The notes beneath the pieces were generated by a model that saw only the letters and a program-made list of their open reading frames with translations, did not search any database and was not told the origin of the DNA. Shown piece by piece: positions 47,656 through 61,337 of a stretch of DNA of 64,000 nucleotides; positions within the stretch are counted from its first letter, which is position 1, and every line of letters starts with the position of its first letter. Source of the stretch: Icerya purchasi (Eukaryota; Arthropoda; Insecta; Hemiptera; Monophlebidae); assembly GCA_039619475.1 (NCBI GenBank), contig CM077116.1:277775258-277839257 (forward strand), in the 5' to 3' direction. The position numbers were made by a program, and so were the translations under genes.

Positions 47656-50011
47656 AAATTCAATAAAAGGCGCGGAATTTGAAAGATGGAGTTGTCTAGA
47701 TCCTACGAAAGTTGAATATGAACATAACAATTACCTTTCAATGTACCAAAGTCAGCTTTCGCGCAGTATGTATAATATGTGAAATAAAACCATATTTTTT
47801 TCTTTTACTCGCATTTTTATTTTTATTATTTCAAAATCTTTTACATTGTTTCACATAAATTATAATGTATGTATGTATATATGTATGGAATTTTAATATG
47901 TAATAATATACATTTCCTACATTTTATTTTATTTCATGGTCATATAATTACTTTAAAATTATTTAGATACACCGCAGATATTATAGTACCGAACACATCA
48001 TTTATTATTTCATTCTATTTCAATTAATATGTTGTATGGATGAAATCACATCAATTTATGTAACTGTTTATTTAAATTTAAATAATCTTTTTCTTTTTTT
48101 TTTTTTTATCTCTCAGCATATGCATGCGTGTATATGCTTACATATACAAGTATGAAAAAAATTATTTTTTTATTTTTTCCTCGATATGAATGGTAAATCT
48201 ACGACTTTATTTGAAAAACGGTCAAAACCTAATACATAGATTTCAAACTTTGATGGAAATTTCCGTAAAACGTTCAATTTACACTTATTATCTTAAAAAA
48301 AAAAATTTTCATTATTATTATTCATATCATTTAAATAGACTGATACGACAGAGAGAGAAAATAAAAAGCTAAATTTTTACACGTGAGGGAGGGAGCTGAT
48401 GAAAACGTACGAGTCTTATTATTTGGAATACAGATTATGAAGGAAATTTTTATTCAATGTTTCGTTCTAAGATTTTTCATTTTTTACATTTAAAATTTTT
48501 CAATACGAAAATATTTCGAAATCTACAGGAACGTCTATGAATAGTCTTCGTCATTACAGAACACCTACAGATCATGTATCGACACTGCATGCGCGTAAGG
48601 GTGAGTAAATATGTGTGAACATGTGTGTGTATGTATGCTTGAAATGTGCGAAATGGCTAATAAGAAACAACCGTTGAATCGCAACGACAGGTAGAGATCT
48701 GCTTATAGAATAAGAGAATGAGAGTGAGATAAATTATGTACCTTTATTATTGCAGAACTGCACTGCAGTGGCAGACATGAAATATCCGTTAGCATCCTTT
48801 TCGAGGCAGTTTTATAAAAAAGACCGAAAATTAGCTTTAAAACTGGATGAATGAGATAGTTGATAATAAACATACCATTAAGACCGGTATAAATGTATGT
48901 GGGCATGTGTGTGAGCACACGGTTAAATGAATGACAAAAGATTATTAACTGCATAGGCATTGTTAAATACAACTATACTGATTTATCCGTAAAACTAACA
49001 AATTTTACCGTTGTTTTCTTTCCTTTTTTTATTTCGCGTTTTACAAAAAATTCATGTTAGTTCTAAAAATATTGCTAAATTCAAATTAAATCGATCATGT
49101 TATTTTACTTTTTATTTTTGTTTCTTTAAACAATGTGTTACGATCGTATTTATCTTACTCAATCTTTTACCTAATATTCTAACGGTTTTAGACAACAGCA
49201 GAAATATGCAAGTTACCTTGGATGTATTATATTTTATTCGTGTATATGTGTATACACGCTTTCTATACAAGCACATGCAAACATCGGATGCCGGAAATGT
49301 ATGATAATATAATTTTTTAAATCAATGATTAACGTATTATTAATTTTTTTTTTCACCCTATAATATACAAAATAACAACATACTTGCTTTTACAACAATA
49401 TTTAAATTCTACAAAAAATAAATGTCCCCAGGGTGGGGAGTAAAATATCATGAAGAATCACTGTTTTTTGTTTTTTTTCTTTGATTCACGATCTTCTTTT
49501 TCTTTATATTATTTTTTATTTCAGAGATTTTTTAAATTAGTTTTCTTTTCACTGCAATATGGAATCTGTTAATTTATTGTACATGTCATATAATATGATA
49601 AATGCTAAAATTCGGAAAGTTTTTTTAAAGAAGTAATTGACAGAAGAGTATACTTTTGAAAACAAGAGAGTGAAGAGGCTATACATAAAAAGCAATATGG
49701 TGCATTAAACATAACGAAAAAAACAAAAAAAAAAACAGAAGAAACGTAAACACAAAGACTATTATGTTTTTTCATTAATCTATTCAATTACAACCTTTTT
49801 TTTTTTCATTCATCTATATTCTAAGTTCCATCATAAGTTTTAATTTTTTATATGATGCCTACTAATTTCTATGTTTACTTAATTTATTTACTTTTCCACG
49901 AATGTTTTTAGAATTAAATTTTGAAAAAATTAAACATATTTTCGCACCTGCGTCAACTATCACATTAAATACATGTAGAAATTTTCATTTCAAACGCCGC
50001 CGGAAAATAAC

Positions 50012-50296
50012 ATGGGTTTTTTTTTGATATTTTTTAAAAATTTATTCATACTCTCTCTAATTATAGCTATTTTTACTCATTTTTATATTCTACATACAAT
50101 GCTTGAGGTATTAGATGATGCAAATTCTAAATACACCATATTGCTATCACTCTGTTTATTATTTTTTTATTTGTTACTCGTTTTTTTTTTATTATTTTCT
50201 TATGTATATGTATTAGAATTAGTGATGTGCGATTTCGAAATGTTTTCACAATCGAAACAACCGATAATCGTCAAAAAAAAAAAAACAATTGAATGA
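50012..50296 (+). CDS. Small hydrophobic ORF (contig 2, left arm)
   Basis: Same as 34850-35134. Doubtful gene whose tail lies in a MITE. Confidence 0.2.
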   Translation: MGFFLIFFKNLFILSLIIAIFTHFYILHTMLEVLDDANSKYTILLSLCLLFFYLLLVFFLLFSYVYVLELVMCDFEMFSQSKQPIIVKKKKTIE

Positions 50297-50661
50297 TTTT
50301 TGTGAATACGAATGAATTATTCGAATAAAAACCGGAACCATCCGAACACAAACGAATGAAGTATTCGTTAAACATCGCCTAGATTCTTTCGAGAGAAATA
50401 ACATTTCGAATGATTGTTGCAAATAGGAATGAATTATTCGAATAAAAACCGAAACTATCCGAACACAAACGAATGAAGTATTCGTTAAACATTGACTAGA
50501 TTCTTCCGAGAGAAATAGCATTTCGAATGATTGTTGTGAATACGAATGAATTATTCGAATGAAATAACATTTCGAATGCAACCACGGAACAATCGAATGC
50601 ATTCAAAGTCATCGAACAATCAAATAATTCGAATGAATCATTTCGAAGTTGCCCATCACTA
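50220..50661 (-). mobile_element. hAT-like MITE 3, long form (contig 2)
   Basis: Has the two 117-bp units that mark the left arm, as in 35058-35499. This shows that contig 2 repeats the left arm specifically, not a third variant. Confidence 0.75.
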
Positions 50662-50918
50662 ATTAGAACCCATATGATTTTACAATAAAAAAAGTGTTTA
50701 TACTCATTATTGAAGTTGAATATAGATAATATTTACATTTAAAGGAAAAAGAAAAAGTTATTTTTATTATTCCATTCGCACGCGAAAAAAATTATGAAAT
50801 GTAAAATATATATATAATTCATGTAATATATTTACAAACGATTAACAAGAATAAAAGAAAATTAATTTAAAAAATAAATAAATATCACAAAAAATTTAAA
50901 GATGGAAAAATTACAAGA

Positions 50919-51767
50919 TTATGATTCGTACAATGCTCGCAAATTGGCTCCTTTGATCGGGTTATGTTGGAATTCGAACAAACTTGCATGGTTGCATTGC
51001 GGACAATCTTTGATTAAGGTGGGATGTACTGCACTGAGTGGAAAAGAATCTGGAATATCATAGCTATGATGTTTAAAACACGGTAAGAAGCGTTTGATAC
51101 GTCGATCATTCTTCAGTGCTACAGGTAATTTATTGTAAAAATCGCAAATTTTTTGAGGGCATACATTAATTAATATCTCTGCAGTAATATTTTGCATCAA
51201 GTCGCACGTAGAATATTTTACTAATGATAATATAGGTCTAACATTTACATCGTACCATTTCATCATCACATATACATTCTGCAATGAACACCTATGTATG
51301 TTTTTATCCGTGTGTGCATCACATTTTACAACTCTTGATATTCCTTTATACATATTATTTAATTTCCTTAAATTGGGTATACCGAATTCTTTTTCTAAAT
51401 TAATAATCTTGAATCTTGAAAGTGATGTTTCAAATAGTTTTATCCATATAGTGGTAATTTTTTCATTTCCTTTAATGTAAATATTCAATGGTTCAAAATC
51501 TTCCAACACATTTTCTATATCACCAGCAATAGATTCGTAATTGTAATCTCCTGCATTCCACGGAATTGAATGACAGTTTTGAATTATCCTCATGTTTTCT
51601 TGTTTTTTATTATTGGATAATACATCCCATTCGAATGGAGGCTTGTAAATTCTATGAAATTGAATTTCACCATCGATACTTATTATTGAAAGTTCCTTAA
51701 TGATGTACGTATCATTATCATATTTAAAACATTGAATATCGATAATTACCTCACGTGCTACTATCAT
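50919..51767 (-). CDS. Gene B (left arm, contig 2; probably redundant)
   Basis: Identical translation to 35757-36605 at the constant offset. Confidence 0.7.
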   Translation of the reverse strand: MIVAREVIIDIQCFKYDNDTYIIKELSIISIDGEIQFHRIYKPPFEWDVLSNNKKQENMRIIQNCHSIPWNAGDYNYESIAGDIENVLEDFEPLNIYIKGNEKITTIWIKLFETSLSRFKIINLEKEFGIPNLRKLNNMYKGISRVVKCDAHTDKNIHRCSLQNVYVMMKWYDVNVRPILSLVKYSTCDLMQNITAEILINVCPQKICDFYNKLPVALKNDRRIKRFLPCFKHHSYDIPDSFPLSAVHPTLIKDCPQCNHASLFEFQHNPIKGANLRALYES

Positions 51768-51907
51768 TGTTACAGTTGTTATTAAAGAGAAAAGAAAAAA
51801 AACTAAAACTTTTAATAGTAACTAAAATTTAAACGTGTGAAGAACACTAATTCGTGAAACTAATAACAAGCGAGCGAATACAGTTATTCAGAGAGTTGAC
51901 ATAATGT

Positions 51908-51976
51908 CTACCTTTGAATTAGATGCATTCGATGAAATGTTGCATCAGAAAAATGCCCTTCAAACGGAGAAAGTTG
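51908..51976 (-). promoter_or_regulatory. Leader block upstream of gene B (contig 2, left arm)
   Basis: Counterpart of 36746-36814. Confidence 0.5.
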
Positions 51977-52248
51977 ATTGCATACATTGATGAATGAAGT
52001 TGTTAAGAACTTGTACATACATATACATTTTGTTTGTGGTAGTGTATGCATGTACACATGAGATCTTACATATAAGTAAGGGTCAAGATCCGGTTTTAAC
52101 AGCTGTATCAGACGATCTTAACGTGCAGCTATGTACATGCAGGGATAGACTTTAATATAATCATTATCGATGGTAAACGAGAACATTAATTCATTTTTAA
52201 ATTTTAATATATCGTCTTCCATCACTAATAAGATAACATAAAAAACTA

Positions 52249-52931
52249 CTAACTTAACTGAATATATCCTTCTTCAACCAACTTTTCCTCAATCATTCGA
52301 ATTTCATCATCTACACCAACATTTCACACTTTTTTAGATGTATGCGATAACAATAATCACTCAACCAATTCATTAGGATCGTCTGAATAATCGATCGGTG
52401 TATCTTCATGACATACTCCGCCATCAGCACAATGCTTAGTCTTTGCTCCATCATAGTAAATTTTTACACTTGATCCATTAGACTGAAACATCGGACGTAT
52501 TATTTTTCTGTATTTAGGAAGTGTAGTACCCTTTAATACACCAGTAGCACGTAAATGAGCTCTAGTACACTCAAGTATTTATTTATATAGATCTAAATCA
52601 TTATTTTGTATATTTATTCTCATCCATATGCGATACCATTAGTAAATGAAAGAGTCCGGGTGTGTAAGGAAATTTTATTTGCTTACTTCCTTTTCCTAAA
52701 TAAATTTCACCATATTTGCAGTCCCAAGAAATCAATGTCGATCCTATCAGATACTCATCAATGTTTGTATCATAGTGTATTCCATATACTTGATCATTCG
52801 GAACAAGTTCATCAAAATCTGTATGAAATGAATCTACTTCACTTATGTTAAACGACTTAGCTTTGAGTTTGTTTTTAATATTTTCATCTTTAATTTCAGA
52901 CTCAGCGTCACTTCTCTGTTTACTATTAGAC
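52249..52931 (-). pseudogene. DUF8207-like gene, front missing (contig 2)
   Basis: Counterpart of 37087-37769, with the five-base T run typical of the left arm. Confidence 0.7.
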
Positions 52932-53127
52932 AATCATGCGATAGTGATTCATTATTTAGAGGCTGTAGGATACACTCGAAATAATCAAATATAACAAATG
53001 ATTTCAAATTCTTGCTGTTTATGTTGTTGAAATCTCGATATTTTATTCTCCTTTGTTGGCATAACAACTGTAGCAGGAGTATTGGGTTAGTTTTACTTTC
53101 AGTCCAGAAATTTGTCAGGCCAATGTT
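52932..53127 (-). pseudogene. DNA polymerase B relic (contig 2 copy)
   Basis: Counterpart of 37770-37965, with the same frameshift and junction. Confidence 0.55.
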
Positions 53128-53594
53128 ACGTTTAGAGAAAATCTGCTCTATCTATTTATATTGAATTTTAATAACTTATATATAACATGAAGTATATTTT
53201 AAGTATTTAAAATAATATGAAATTCACAGTGATTGATATATATGGTGAAATGTATGTATAAAGGAAGATTTACTCACAAGTTTTGATGAAATTCTAGTTA
53301 TTTAAAATGTTGTTATCAAAGAGTAAATCATTGGTTAATACTGATAACAACAATAATGGAATGAATAAGGAAGCAAGACTGAAAAAATGAACTAGACAGG
53401 ATATGTAGCGATATAATGTAAAAATATAACCTATTGAAGTCCGAGTGGAAACCAATTACAAGTACTTCAGCCGCCATATTGGAACCTATTATGAAACCAT
53501 TATTGGAAATTCATGAAGCATTACAAAAATCTGAAAGATTAAAATGGATTCTTATGGAATAAATGATACATCAATGGTAAAAACGTCAAAAACG
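52932..53594. other. Central spacer, second (probably redundant) copy
   Basis: Matches 37770-38432 at the constant offset, including the polymerase relic at its left end and the front of the DUF8207-like gene at its right end. Confidence 0.85.
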
Positions 53595-54278
53595 GTCTAA
53601 TAGTAAACAGAGAAGTGACGCTGAGTCTGAAATTAAAGATGAAAATATTAAAAAACAAACTCAAAGCTAAGTCGTTTAACATAAGTGAAGTAGATTCATT
53701 TCATACAGATTTTGATGAACTTGTTCCGAATGATCAAGTATATGGAATACACTATGATACAAACATTGATGAGTATCTGATAGGATCGACATTGATTTCT
53801 TGGGACTGCAAATATGGTGAAATTTATTTAGGAAAAGGAAGTAAGCAAATAAAATTTCCTTACACACCCGGACTCTTTCATTTACTAATGGTATCGCATA
53901 TGGATGAGAATAAATATACAAAATAATGATTTAGATCTATATAAATAAATACTTGAGTGTACTAGAGCTCATTTACGTGCTACTGGTGTATTAAAGGGTA
54001 CTACACTTCCTAAATACAGAAAAATAATACGTCCGATGTTTCAGTCTAATGGATCAAGTGTAAAAATTTACTATGATGGAGCAAAGACTAAGCATTGTGC
54101 TGATGGCGGAGTATGTCATGAAGATACACCGATCGATTATTCAGACGATCCTAATGAATTGGTTGAGTGATTATTGTTATCGCATACATCTAAAAAAGTG
54201 TGAAATGTTGGTGTAGATGATGAAATTCGAATGATTGAGGAAAAGTTGGTTGAAGAAGGATATATTCAGTTAAGTTAG
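53361..54278 (+). pseudogene. DUF8207-like gene with front end (contig 2)
   Basis: Counterpart of 38199-39116, with the same six-base A run that shifts the frame. Confidence 0.7.
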
Positions 54279-54550
54279 TAGTTTTTTATGTTATCTTATT
54301 AGTGATGGAAGACGATATATTAAAATTTAAAAATGAATTAATGTTCTCGTTTACCATCGATAATGATTATATTAAAGTCTATCCCTGCATGTACATAGCT
54401 GCACGTTAAGATCGTCTGATACAGCTGTTAAAACCGGATCTTGACCCTTACTTATATGTAAGATCTCATGTGTACATGCATACACTACCACAAACAAAAT
54501 GTATATGTATGTACAAGTTCTTAACAACTTCATTCATCAATGTATGCAAT

Positions 54551-54619
54551 CAACTTTCTCCGTTTGAAGGGCATTTTTCTGATGCAACATTTCATCGAAT
54601 GCATCTAATTCAAAGGTAG
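54551..54619 (+). promoter_or_regulatory. Leader block upstream of gene B (contig 2, right arm)
   Basis: Counterpart of 39389-39457. Confidence 0.5.
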
Positions 54620-54759
54620 ACATTATGTCAACTCTCTGAATAACTGTATTCGCTCGCTTGTTATTAGTTTCACGAATTAGTGTTCTTCACACGTTTAAAT
54701 TTTAGTTACTATTAAAAGTTTTAGTTTTTTTTCTTTTCTCTTTAATAACAACTGTAACA

Positions 54760-55608
54760 ATGATAGTAGCACGTGAGGTAATTATCGATATTCAATGTTT
54801 TAAATATGATAATGATACGTACATCATTAAGGAACTTTCAATAATAAGTATCGATGGTGAAATTCAATTTCATAGAATTTACAAGCCTCCATTCGAATGG
54901 GATGTATTATCCAATAATAAAAAACAAGAAAACATGAGGATAATTCAAAACTGTCATTCAATTCCGTGGAATGCAGGAGATTACAATTACGAATCTATTG
55001 CTGGTGATATAGAAAATGTGTTGGAAGATTTTGAACCATTGAATATTTACATTAAAGGAAATGAAAAAATTACCACTATATGGATAAAACTATTTGAAAC
55101 ATCACTTTCAAGATTCAAGATTATTAATTTAGAAAAAGAATTCGGTATACCCAATTTAAGGAAATTAAATAATATGTATAAAGGAATATCAAGAGTTGTA
55201 AAATGTGATGCACACACGGATAAAAACATACATAGGTGTTCATTGCAGAATGTATATGTGATGATGAAATGGTACGATGTAAATGTTAGACCTATATTAT
55301 CATTAGTAAAATATTCTACGTGCGACTTGATGCAAAATATTACTGCAGAGATATTAATTAATGTATGCCCTCAAAAAATTTGCGATTTTTACAATAAATT
55401 ACCTGTAGCACTGAAGAATGATCGACGTATCAAACGCTTCTTACCGTGTTTTAAACATCATAGCTATGATATTCCAGATTCTTTTCCACTCAGTGCAGTA
55501 CATCCCACCTTAATCAAAGATTGTCCGCAATGCAACCATGCAAGTTTGTTCGAATTCCAACATAACCCGATCAAAGGAGCCAATTTGCGAGCATTGTACG
55601 AATCATAA
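54760..55608 (+). CDS. Gene B (right arm, contig 2)
   Basis: Identical translation to 39598-40446. In a collapsed element this and 39598-40446 are one gene. Confidence 0.7.
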   Translation: MIVAREVIIDIQCFKYDNDTYIIKELSIISIDGEIQFHRIYKPPFEWDVLSNNKKQENMRIIQNCHSIPWNAGDYNYESIAGDIENVLEDFEPLNIYIKGNEKITTIWIKLFETSLSRFKIINLEKEFGIPNLRKLNNMYKGISRVVKCDAHTDKNIHRCSLQNVYVMMKWYDVNVRPILSLVKYSTCDLMQNITAEILINVCPQKICDFYNKLPVALKNDRRIKRFLPCFKHHSYDIPDSFPLSAVHPTLIKDCPQCNHASLFEFQHNPIKGANLRALYES

Positions 55609-55862
55609 TCTTGTAATTTTTCCATCTTTAAATTTTTTGTGATATTTATTTATTTTTTAAATTAATTTTCTTTTATTCTTGTTAATCGTTTGTAAATATA
55701 TTACATGAATTATATATATATTTTACATTTCATAATTTTTTTCGCGTGCGAATGGAATAATAAAAATAACTTTTTCTTTTTCCTTTAAATGTAAATATTA
55801 TCTTTCAACTTCAATAATGAGTATAAACACTTTTTTTATTGTAAAATCATATGGGTTCTAAT

Positions 55863-56187
55863 TAGTGATGGGCAACTTCGAAATGATTCATTCGAATTAT
55901 TTGATTGTTCGATGACTTTGAATGCATTCGATTGTTCCGTGGTTGCATTCGAAATGTTATTTCATTCGAATAATTCATTCGTATTCACAACAATCATTCG
56001 AAATGCTATTTCTCTCGGAAGAATCTAGTCAATGTTTAACGAATACTTCATTCGTTTGTGTTCGGATGGTTCCGGTTTTTATTCGAATAATTCATTCGTA
56101 TTCACAAAAATCATTCAATTGTTTTTTTTTTTTTGACGATTATCGGTTGTTTCGATTGTGAAAACATTTCGAAATCGCACATCACTA
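55863..56187 (+). mobile_element. hAT-like MITE 3, short form (contig 2)
   Basis: One 117-bp unit, as in the right-arm copy at 40701-41025. Confidence 0.75.
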
Positions 56188-56395
56188 ATTCTAATACATA
56201 TACATAAGAAAATAATAAAAAAAAAACGAGTAACAAATAAAAAAATAATAAACAGAGTGATAGCAATATGGTGTATTTAGAATTTGCATCATCTAATACC
56301 TCAAGCATTGTATGTAGAATATAAAAATGAGTAAAAATAGCTATAATTAGAGAGAGTATGAATAAATTTTTAAAAAATATCAAAAAAAAACCCAT
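56111..56395 (-). CDS. Small hydrophobic ORF (contig 2, right arm)
   Basis: Same as 40949-41233. Doubtful gene. Confidence 0.2.
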   Translation of the reverse strand: MGFFLIFFKNLFILSLIIAIFTHFYILHTMLEVLDDANSKYTILLSLCLLFFYLLLVFFLLFSYVYVLELVMCDFEMFSQSKQPIIVKKKKTIE

Positions 56396-58750
56396 GTTAT
56401 TTTCCGGCGGCGTTTGAAATGAAAATTTCTACATGTATTTAATGTGATAGTTGACGCAGGTGCGAAAATATGTTTAATTTTTTCAAAATTTAATTCTAAA
56501 AACATTCGTGGAAAAGTAAATAAATTAAGTAAACATAGAAATTAGTAGGCATCATATAAAAAATTAAAACTTATGATGGAACTTAGAATATAGATGAATG
56601 AAAAAAAAAAAGGTTGTAATTGAATAGATTAATGAAAAAACATAATAGTCTTTGTGTTTACGTTTCTTCTGTTTTTTTTTTTGTTTTTTTCGTTATGTTT
56701 AATGCACCATATTGCTTTTTATGTATAGCCTCTTCACTCTCTTGTTTTCAAAAGTATACTCTTCTGTCAATTACTTCTTTAAAAAAACTTTCCGAATTTT
56801 AGCATTTATCATATTATATGACATGTACAATAAATTAACAGATTCCATATTGCAGTGAAAAGAAAACTAATTTAAAAAATCTCTGAAATAAAAAATAATA
56901 TAAAGAAAAAGAAGATCGTGAATCAAAGAAAAAAAACAAAAAACAGTGATTCTTCATGATATTTTACTCCCCACCCTGGGGACATTTATTTTTTGTAGAA
57001 TTTAAATATTGTTGTAAAAGCAAGTATGTTGTTATTTTGTATATTATAGGGTGAAAAAAAAAATTAATAATACGTTAATCATTGATTTAAAAAATTATAT
57101 TATCATACATTTCCGGCATCCGATGTTTGCATGTGCTTGTATAGAAAGCGTGTATACACATATACACGAATAAAATATAATACATCCAAGGTAACTTGCA
57201 TATTTCTGCTGTTGTCTAAAACCGTTAGAATATTAGGTAAAAGATTGAGTAAGATAAATACGATCGTAACACATTGTTTAAAGAAACAAAAATAAAAAGT
57301 AAAATAACATGATCGATTTAATTTGAATTTAGCAATATTTTTAGAACTAACATGAATTTTTTGTAAAACGCGAAATAAAAAAAGGAAAGAAAACAACGGT
57401 AAAATTTGTTAGTTTTACGGATAAATCAGTATAGTTGTATTTAACAATGCCTATGCAGTTAATAATCTTTTGTCATTCATTTAACCGTGTGCTCACACAC
57501 ATGCCCACATACATTTATACCGGTCTTAATGGTATGTTTATTATCAACTATCTCATTCATCCAGTTTTAAAGCTAATTTTCGGTCTTTTTTATAAAACTG
57601 CCTCGAAAAGGATGCTAACGGATATTTCATGTCTGCCACTGCAGTGCAGTTCTGCAATAATAAAGGTACATAATTTATCTCACTCTCATTCTCTTATTCT
57701 ATAAGCAGATCTCTACCTGTCGTTGCGATTCAACGGTTGTTTCTTATTAGCCATTTCGCACATTTCAAGCATACATACACACACATGTTCACACATATTT
57801 ACTCACCCTTACGCGCATGCAGTGTCGATACATGATCTGTAGGTGTTCTGTAATGACGAAGACTATTCATAGACGTTCCTGTAGATTTCGAAATATTTTC
57901 GTATTGAAAAATTTTAAATGTAAAAAATGAAAAATCTTAGAACGAAACATTGAATAAAAATTTCCTTCATAATCTGTATTCCAAATAATAAGACTCGTAC
58001 GTTTTCATCAGCTCCCTCCCTCACGTGTAAAAATTTAGCTTTTTATTTTCTCTCTCTGTCGTATCAGTCTATTTAAATGATATGAATAATAATAATGAAA
58101 ATTTTTTTTTTTAAGATAATAAGTGTAAATTGAACGTTTTACGGAAATTTCCATCAAAGTTTGAAATCTATGTATTAGGTTTTGACCGTTTTTCAAATAA
58201 AGTCGTAGATTTACCATTCATATCGAGGAAAAAATAAAAAAATAATTTTTTTCATACTTGTATATGTAAGCATATACACGCATGCATATGCTGAGAGATA
58301 AAAAAAAAAAAAGAAAAAGATTATTTAAATTTAAATAAACAGTTACATAAATTGATGTGATTTCATCCATACAACATATTAATTGAAATAGAATGAAATA
58401 ATAAATGATGTGTTCGGTACTATAATATCTGCGGTGTATCTAAATAATTTTAAAGTAATTATATGACCATGAAATAAAATAAAATGTAGGAAATGTATAT
58501 TATTACATATTAAAATTCCATACATATATACATACATACATTATAATTTATGTGAAACAATGTAAAAGATTTTGAAATAATAAAAATAAAAATGCGAGTA
58601 AAAGAAAAAAATATGGTTTTATTTCACATATTATACATACTGCGCGAAAGCTGACTTTGGTACATTGAAAGGTAATTGTTATGTTCATATTCAACTTTCG
58701 TAGGATCTAGACAACTCCATCTTTCAAATTCCGCGCCTTTTATTGAATTT

Positions 58751-59770
58751 TTAATCCGTATGAATTGAATGTTGACAGTCGTCGCAATCTTTTACTTTGA
58801 CACAATTTCGAGTACTCCTGCGTAATGTATCACCGTCGATATAATATTCTTTATCATGTTCGTGATCGTAGCATGGTAGAAATGATTTTATCGTATCATC
58901 CTGTTTTAATCTGTCCGGTAAAAATATATAAATGTCCCCGATGCAACTTGGAAATAATGTAATTATCATTTCTTTGGTGGCTGTAATGAATAACTGGCTT
59001 AAATCATTTATATTGAGATTGTTCATAAGCTTCAGCGGACGGATAACGTGATCGTGCCATGTCCTCATCACCATAACATTTTTCACCGCACAATGAAAAA
59101 TATCATTCTCATAATGGTGTTTACAAGTTAGCAAATTGCTTATACCAGAGTATTCTTGATATAAATCATCGATACTAGGTACTCGAAAGACTTTCTCCAT
59201 ATTAACGAGTTCGTAGTCCAAGTCACGCAACAATTCAGACTTTTCGTTAAGTTCCCATAATATAAGTTTTGCATAAGTGGTTAAAATATATACGCGAGCC
59301 TTCGGTTTTTCGGACAATATTGTGAATATATCGCGTGCCATGAATATTTCTTCCCGACAGGGAAATAATGAGGGGTTTTTCAAGTAATGACTCACGGAAG
59401 AGCATTGTAAATGAGGCATTTTTGATGCAGACCATGCTCTGCTTGGCTTGTATAGCGTATGTAAATACCTCCCGCCAGACATCTCAATCATCGCTAGTTC
59501 GGTTACTAGAAAACCATAATCAGAATCCTTATGGAAGCTGAAATCTACAAAATATTCCGCTATATCCATCTGATCTGACAATAATACTGGACCAACGATT
59601 TTATGTGCAAAAGATGTTGATTCTGTTGAAGAATAACCATCATCTGATTGCGGTAATTGAAGTGACGAAGACGTATACGAGTCGCTATCACTTGCAAATA
59701 AATTCTGAATAAATTCAGCGTGCTTAATTGATTTTGAGTTGCTGCTTATGTTAACTATATTAGCGTTCAT
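58751..59770 (-). CDS. Gene A (right arm, complete)
   Basis: The only full right-arm copy of gene A. All 339 residues equal those of the left arm, so this gene has not begun to diverge between arms. The off-frame continuation runs to 58624, and the leader block is at 60020-60088. Confidence 0.7.
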   Translation of the reverse strand: MNANIVNISSNSKSIKHAEFIQNLFASDSDSYTSSSLQLPQSDDGYSSTESTSFAHKIVGPVLLSDQMDIAEYFVDFSFHKDSDYGFLVTELAMIEMSGGRYLHTLYKPSRAWSASKMPHLQCSSVSHYLKNPSLFPCREEIFMARDIFTILSEKPKARVYILTTYAKLILWELNEKSELLRDLDYELVNMEKVFRVPSIDDLYQEYSGISNLLTCKHHYENDIFHCAVKNVMVMRTWHDHVIRPLKLMNNLNINDLSQLFITATKEMIITLFPSCIGDIYIFLPDRLKQDDTIKSFLPCYDHEHDKEYYIDGDTLRRSTRNCVKVKDCDDCQHSIHTD

Positions 59771-60019
59771 GATTGAATAATATGTATTTCAAACTTTTCA
59801 CTAAAAAAAATACAGAGAAAAAGAAAGAGAAAAAGGAAAGATAAAAGACAAAAATAAATGATAGAGAAAAAAAGAGAAAAAACATAGGAAATTATTTTCT
59901 TTAACGTTGACGTAAATTTTTTAATAATGCGTGAACACAGATTCGACAAAATATACATGTTTATCATAAAACTAATACTGACCGCTTGAATGATTCCGTT
60001 CGATAGTCTATCTCATTAG

Positions 60020-60088
60020 CTACCTTTGAATCGGTTGTGGCAGTGGAAATGTTACGTCAGAAAAATGTTGTTCCGTCGGAGAAAGCTG
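60020..60088 (-). promoter_or_regulatory. Leader block upstream of gene A (right arm)
   Basis: Inverted copy of 31156-31224, with the predicted intron between it and the gene A start. Confidence 0.5.
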
Positions 60089-61337
60089 AATATATTTGTA
60101 TACAAACAAAGTAATCGAGGACTTTGAGTGTATACGCATATGTGAGGGAGTGTGAAAAATATTCTTGTACCGAATAATGGGAAATAGCGTGCGAGCAATG
60201 TACAAGTGGTCTTGAAGGTATGCGAGTCATGCAGGTAAAGGTTGTTGCGATGACGAGATATATACCTGCAGAGGTTATCGATTCTTGGAAAACAGGTATT
60301 GACGTTCGAAAAAATAATGTCTTGAAACGATTGATGATGCGGATGAGTTTATTAAATAAAAAAATTATGTTTATAGCGAAGCGAATAATATTAAAAATAA
60401 TTGTGATGTTAATAAATATTTTTTATTGATCGGAGATTTTTCTTTCTCGAAAGGTTAAAATTATTTTTGACAATGTTAAGTGTATATGATGACATGACTG
60501 TGTAGGAAAAAGTAATACCAGTACAAAAAAAAATAAAGATCGTTAATAAAAATTAGACATATAGAACTGCATGTGGTGTGTATGCGAGACCAATGTGATA
60601 TGCTATTGTGTCTAACGTTGAAAAAATGTTCATGATCAATAGGGAAATTCGTGATAGAAGATAAGTGTGTGGGAATGTGCGGTACGCTTTCGAGTGAACC
60701 ATTGATTAATTTTTAGAATCGATAAAATAAATAAAGATTACGAAAGATAAGCAATTTTAGATGTGAGGGGGCGGGGTAGAAAGAATGAATTTTTAGGATT
60801 GAAAAAAAAAAAAAATGAAAAACACATTCGAATCAATTTTTTGAAGAACTCGTAATAGAGTAACGTATAATGTAGAATCTGTGCGGTTGATAGATAGTAT
60901 GCTTTCACAACAGTCTGAATGTCTGTTCGGATTAATTTTTAAAACCTCGGAAAACATACAGAAATACTTACGGACTGAAAATAATCGTAATGAGAAAAAT
61001 AATAAAATATACTTGGACTAATTTTGAAAAAAAAGTGGTAACACTAATGAATGACACATGCGCGAGAATGATGCGTGGGCATTCATTGAGGGGCGAGAAA
61101 TCGATAGATTTATTTTTTAGAACCGGGGAAAACATACATAAATACTTACGAATGGAAAAGTAATCGTAAGTGAGAAAAAATAATAAATATACTTAGACTA
61201 ATTCTATAATACTTGGCTTGGAAAAATTATTATGAACGATAGGGAAACTATTGAGAGTAGAGTGTGCACGGGATCGAATGGTTCGCTTTCGCGGTGGCTA
61301 ACGCTATGGTGGATATAAGCATGTGATCTGCCAGTGC

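Larger units (their letters stand above)
44423..59484 (+). repeat. 15,062-bp segment duplicated across the gap, copy 2
   Basis: Counterpart of 29261-44322. It starts at the TTGACGATTG that follows the long T run of MITE 1 and carries the same arm-specific indels as copy 1. It is continued by 59485-63460, which completes the right arm and reaches the right flank. Confidence 0.9.
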
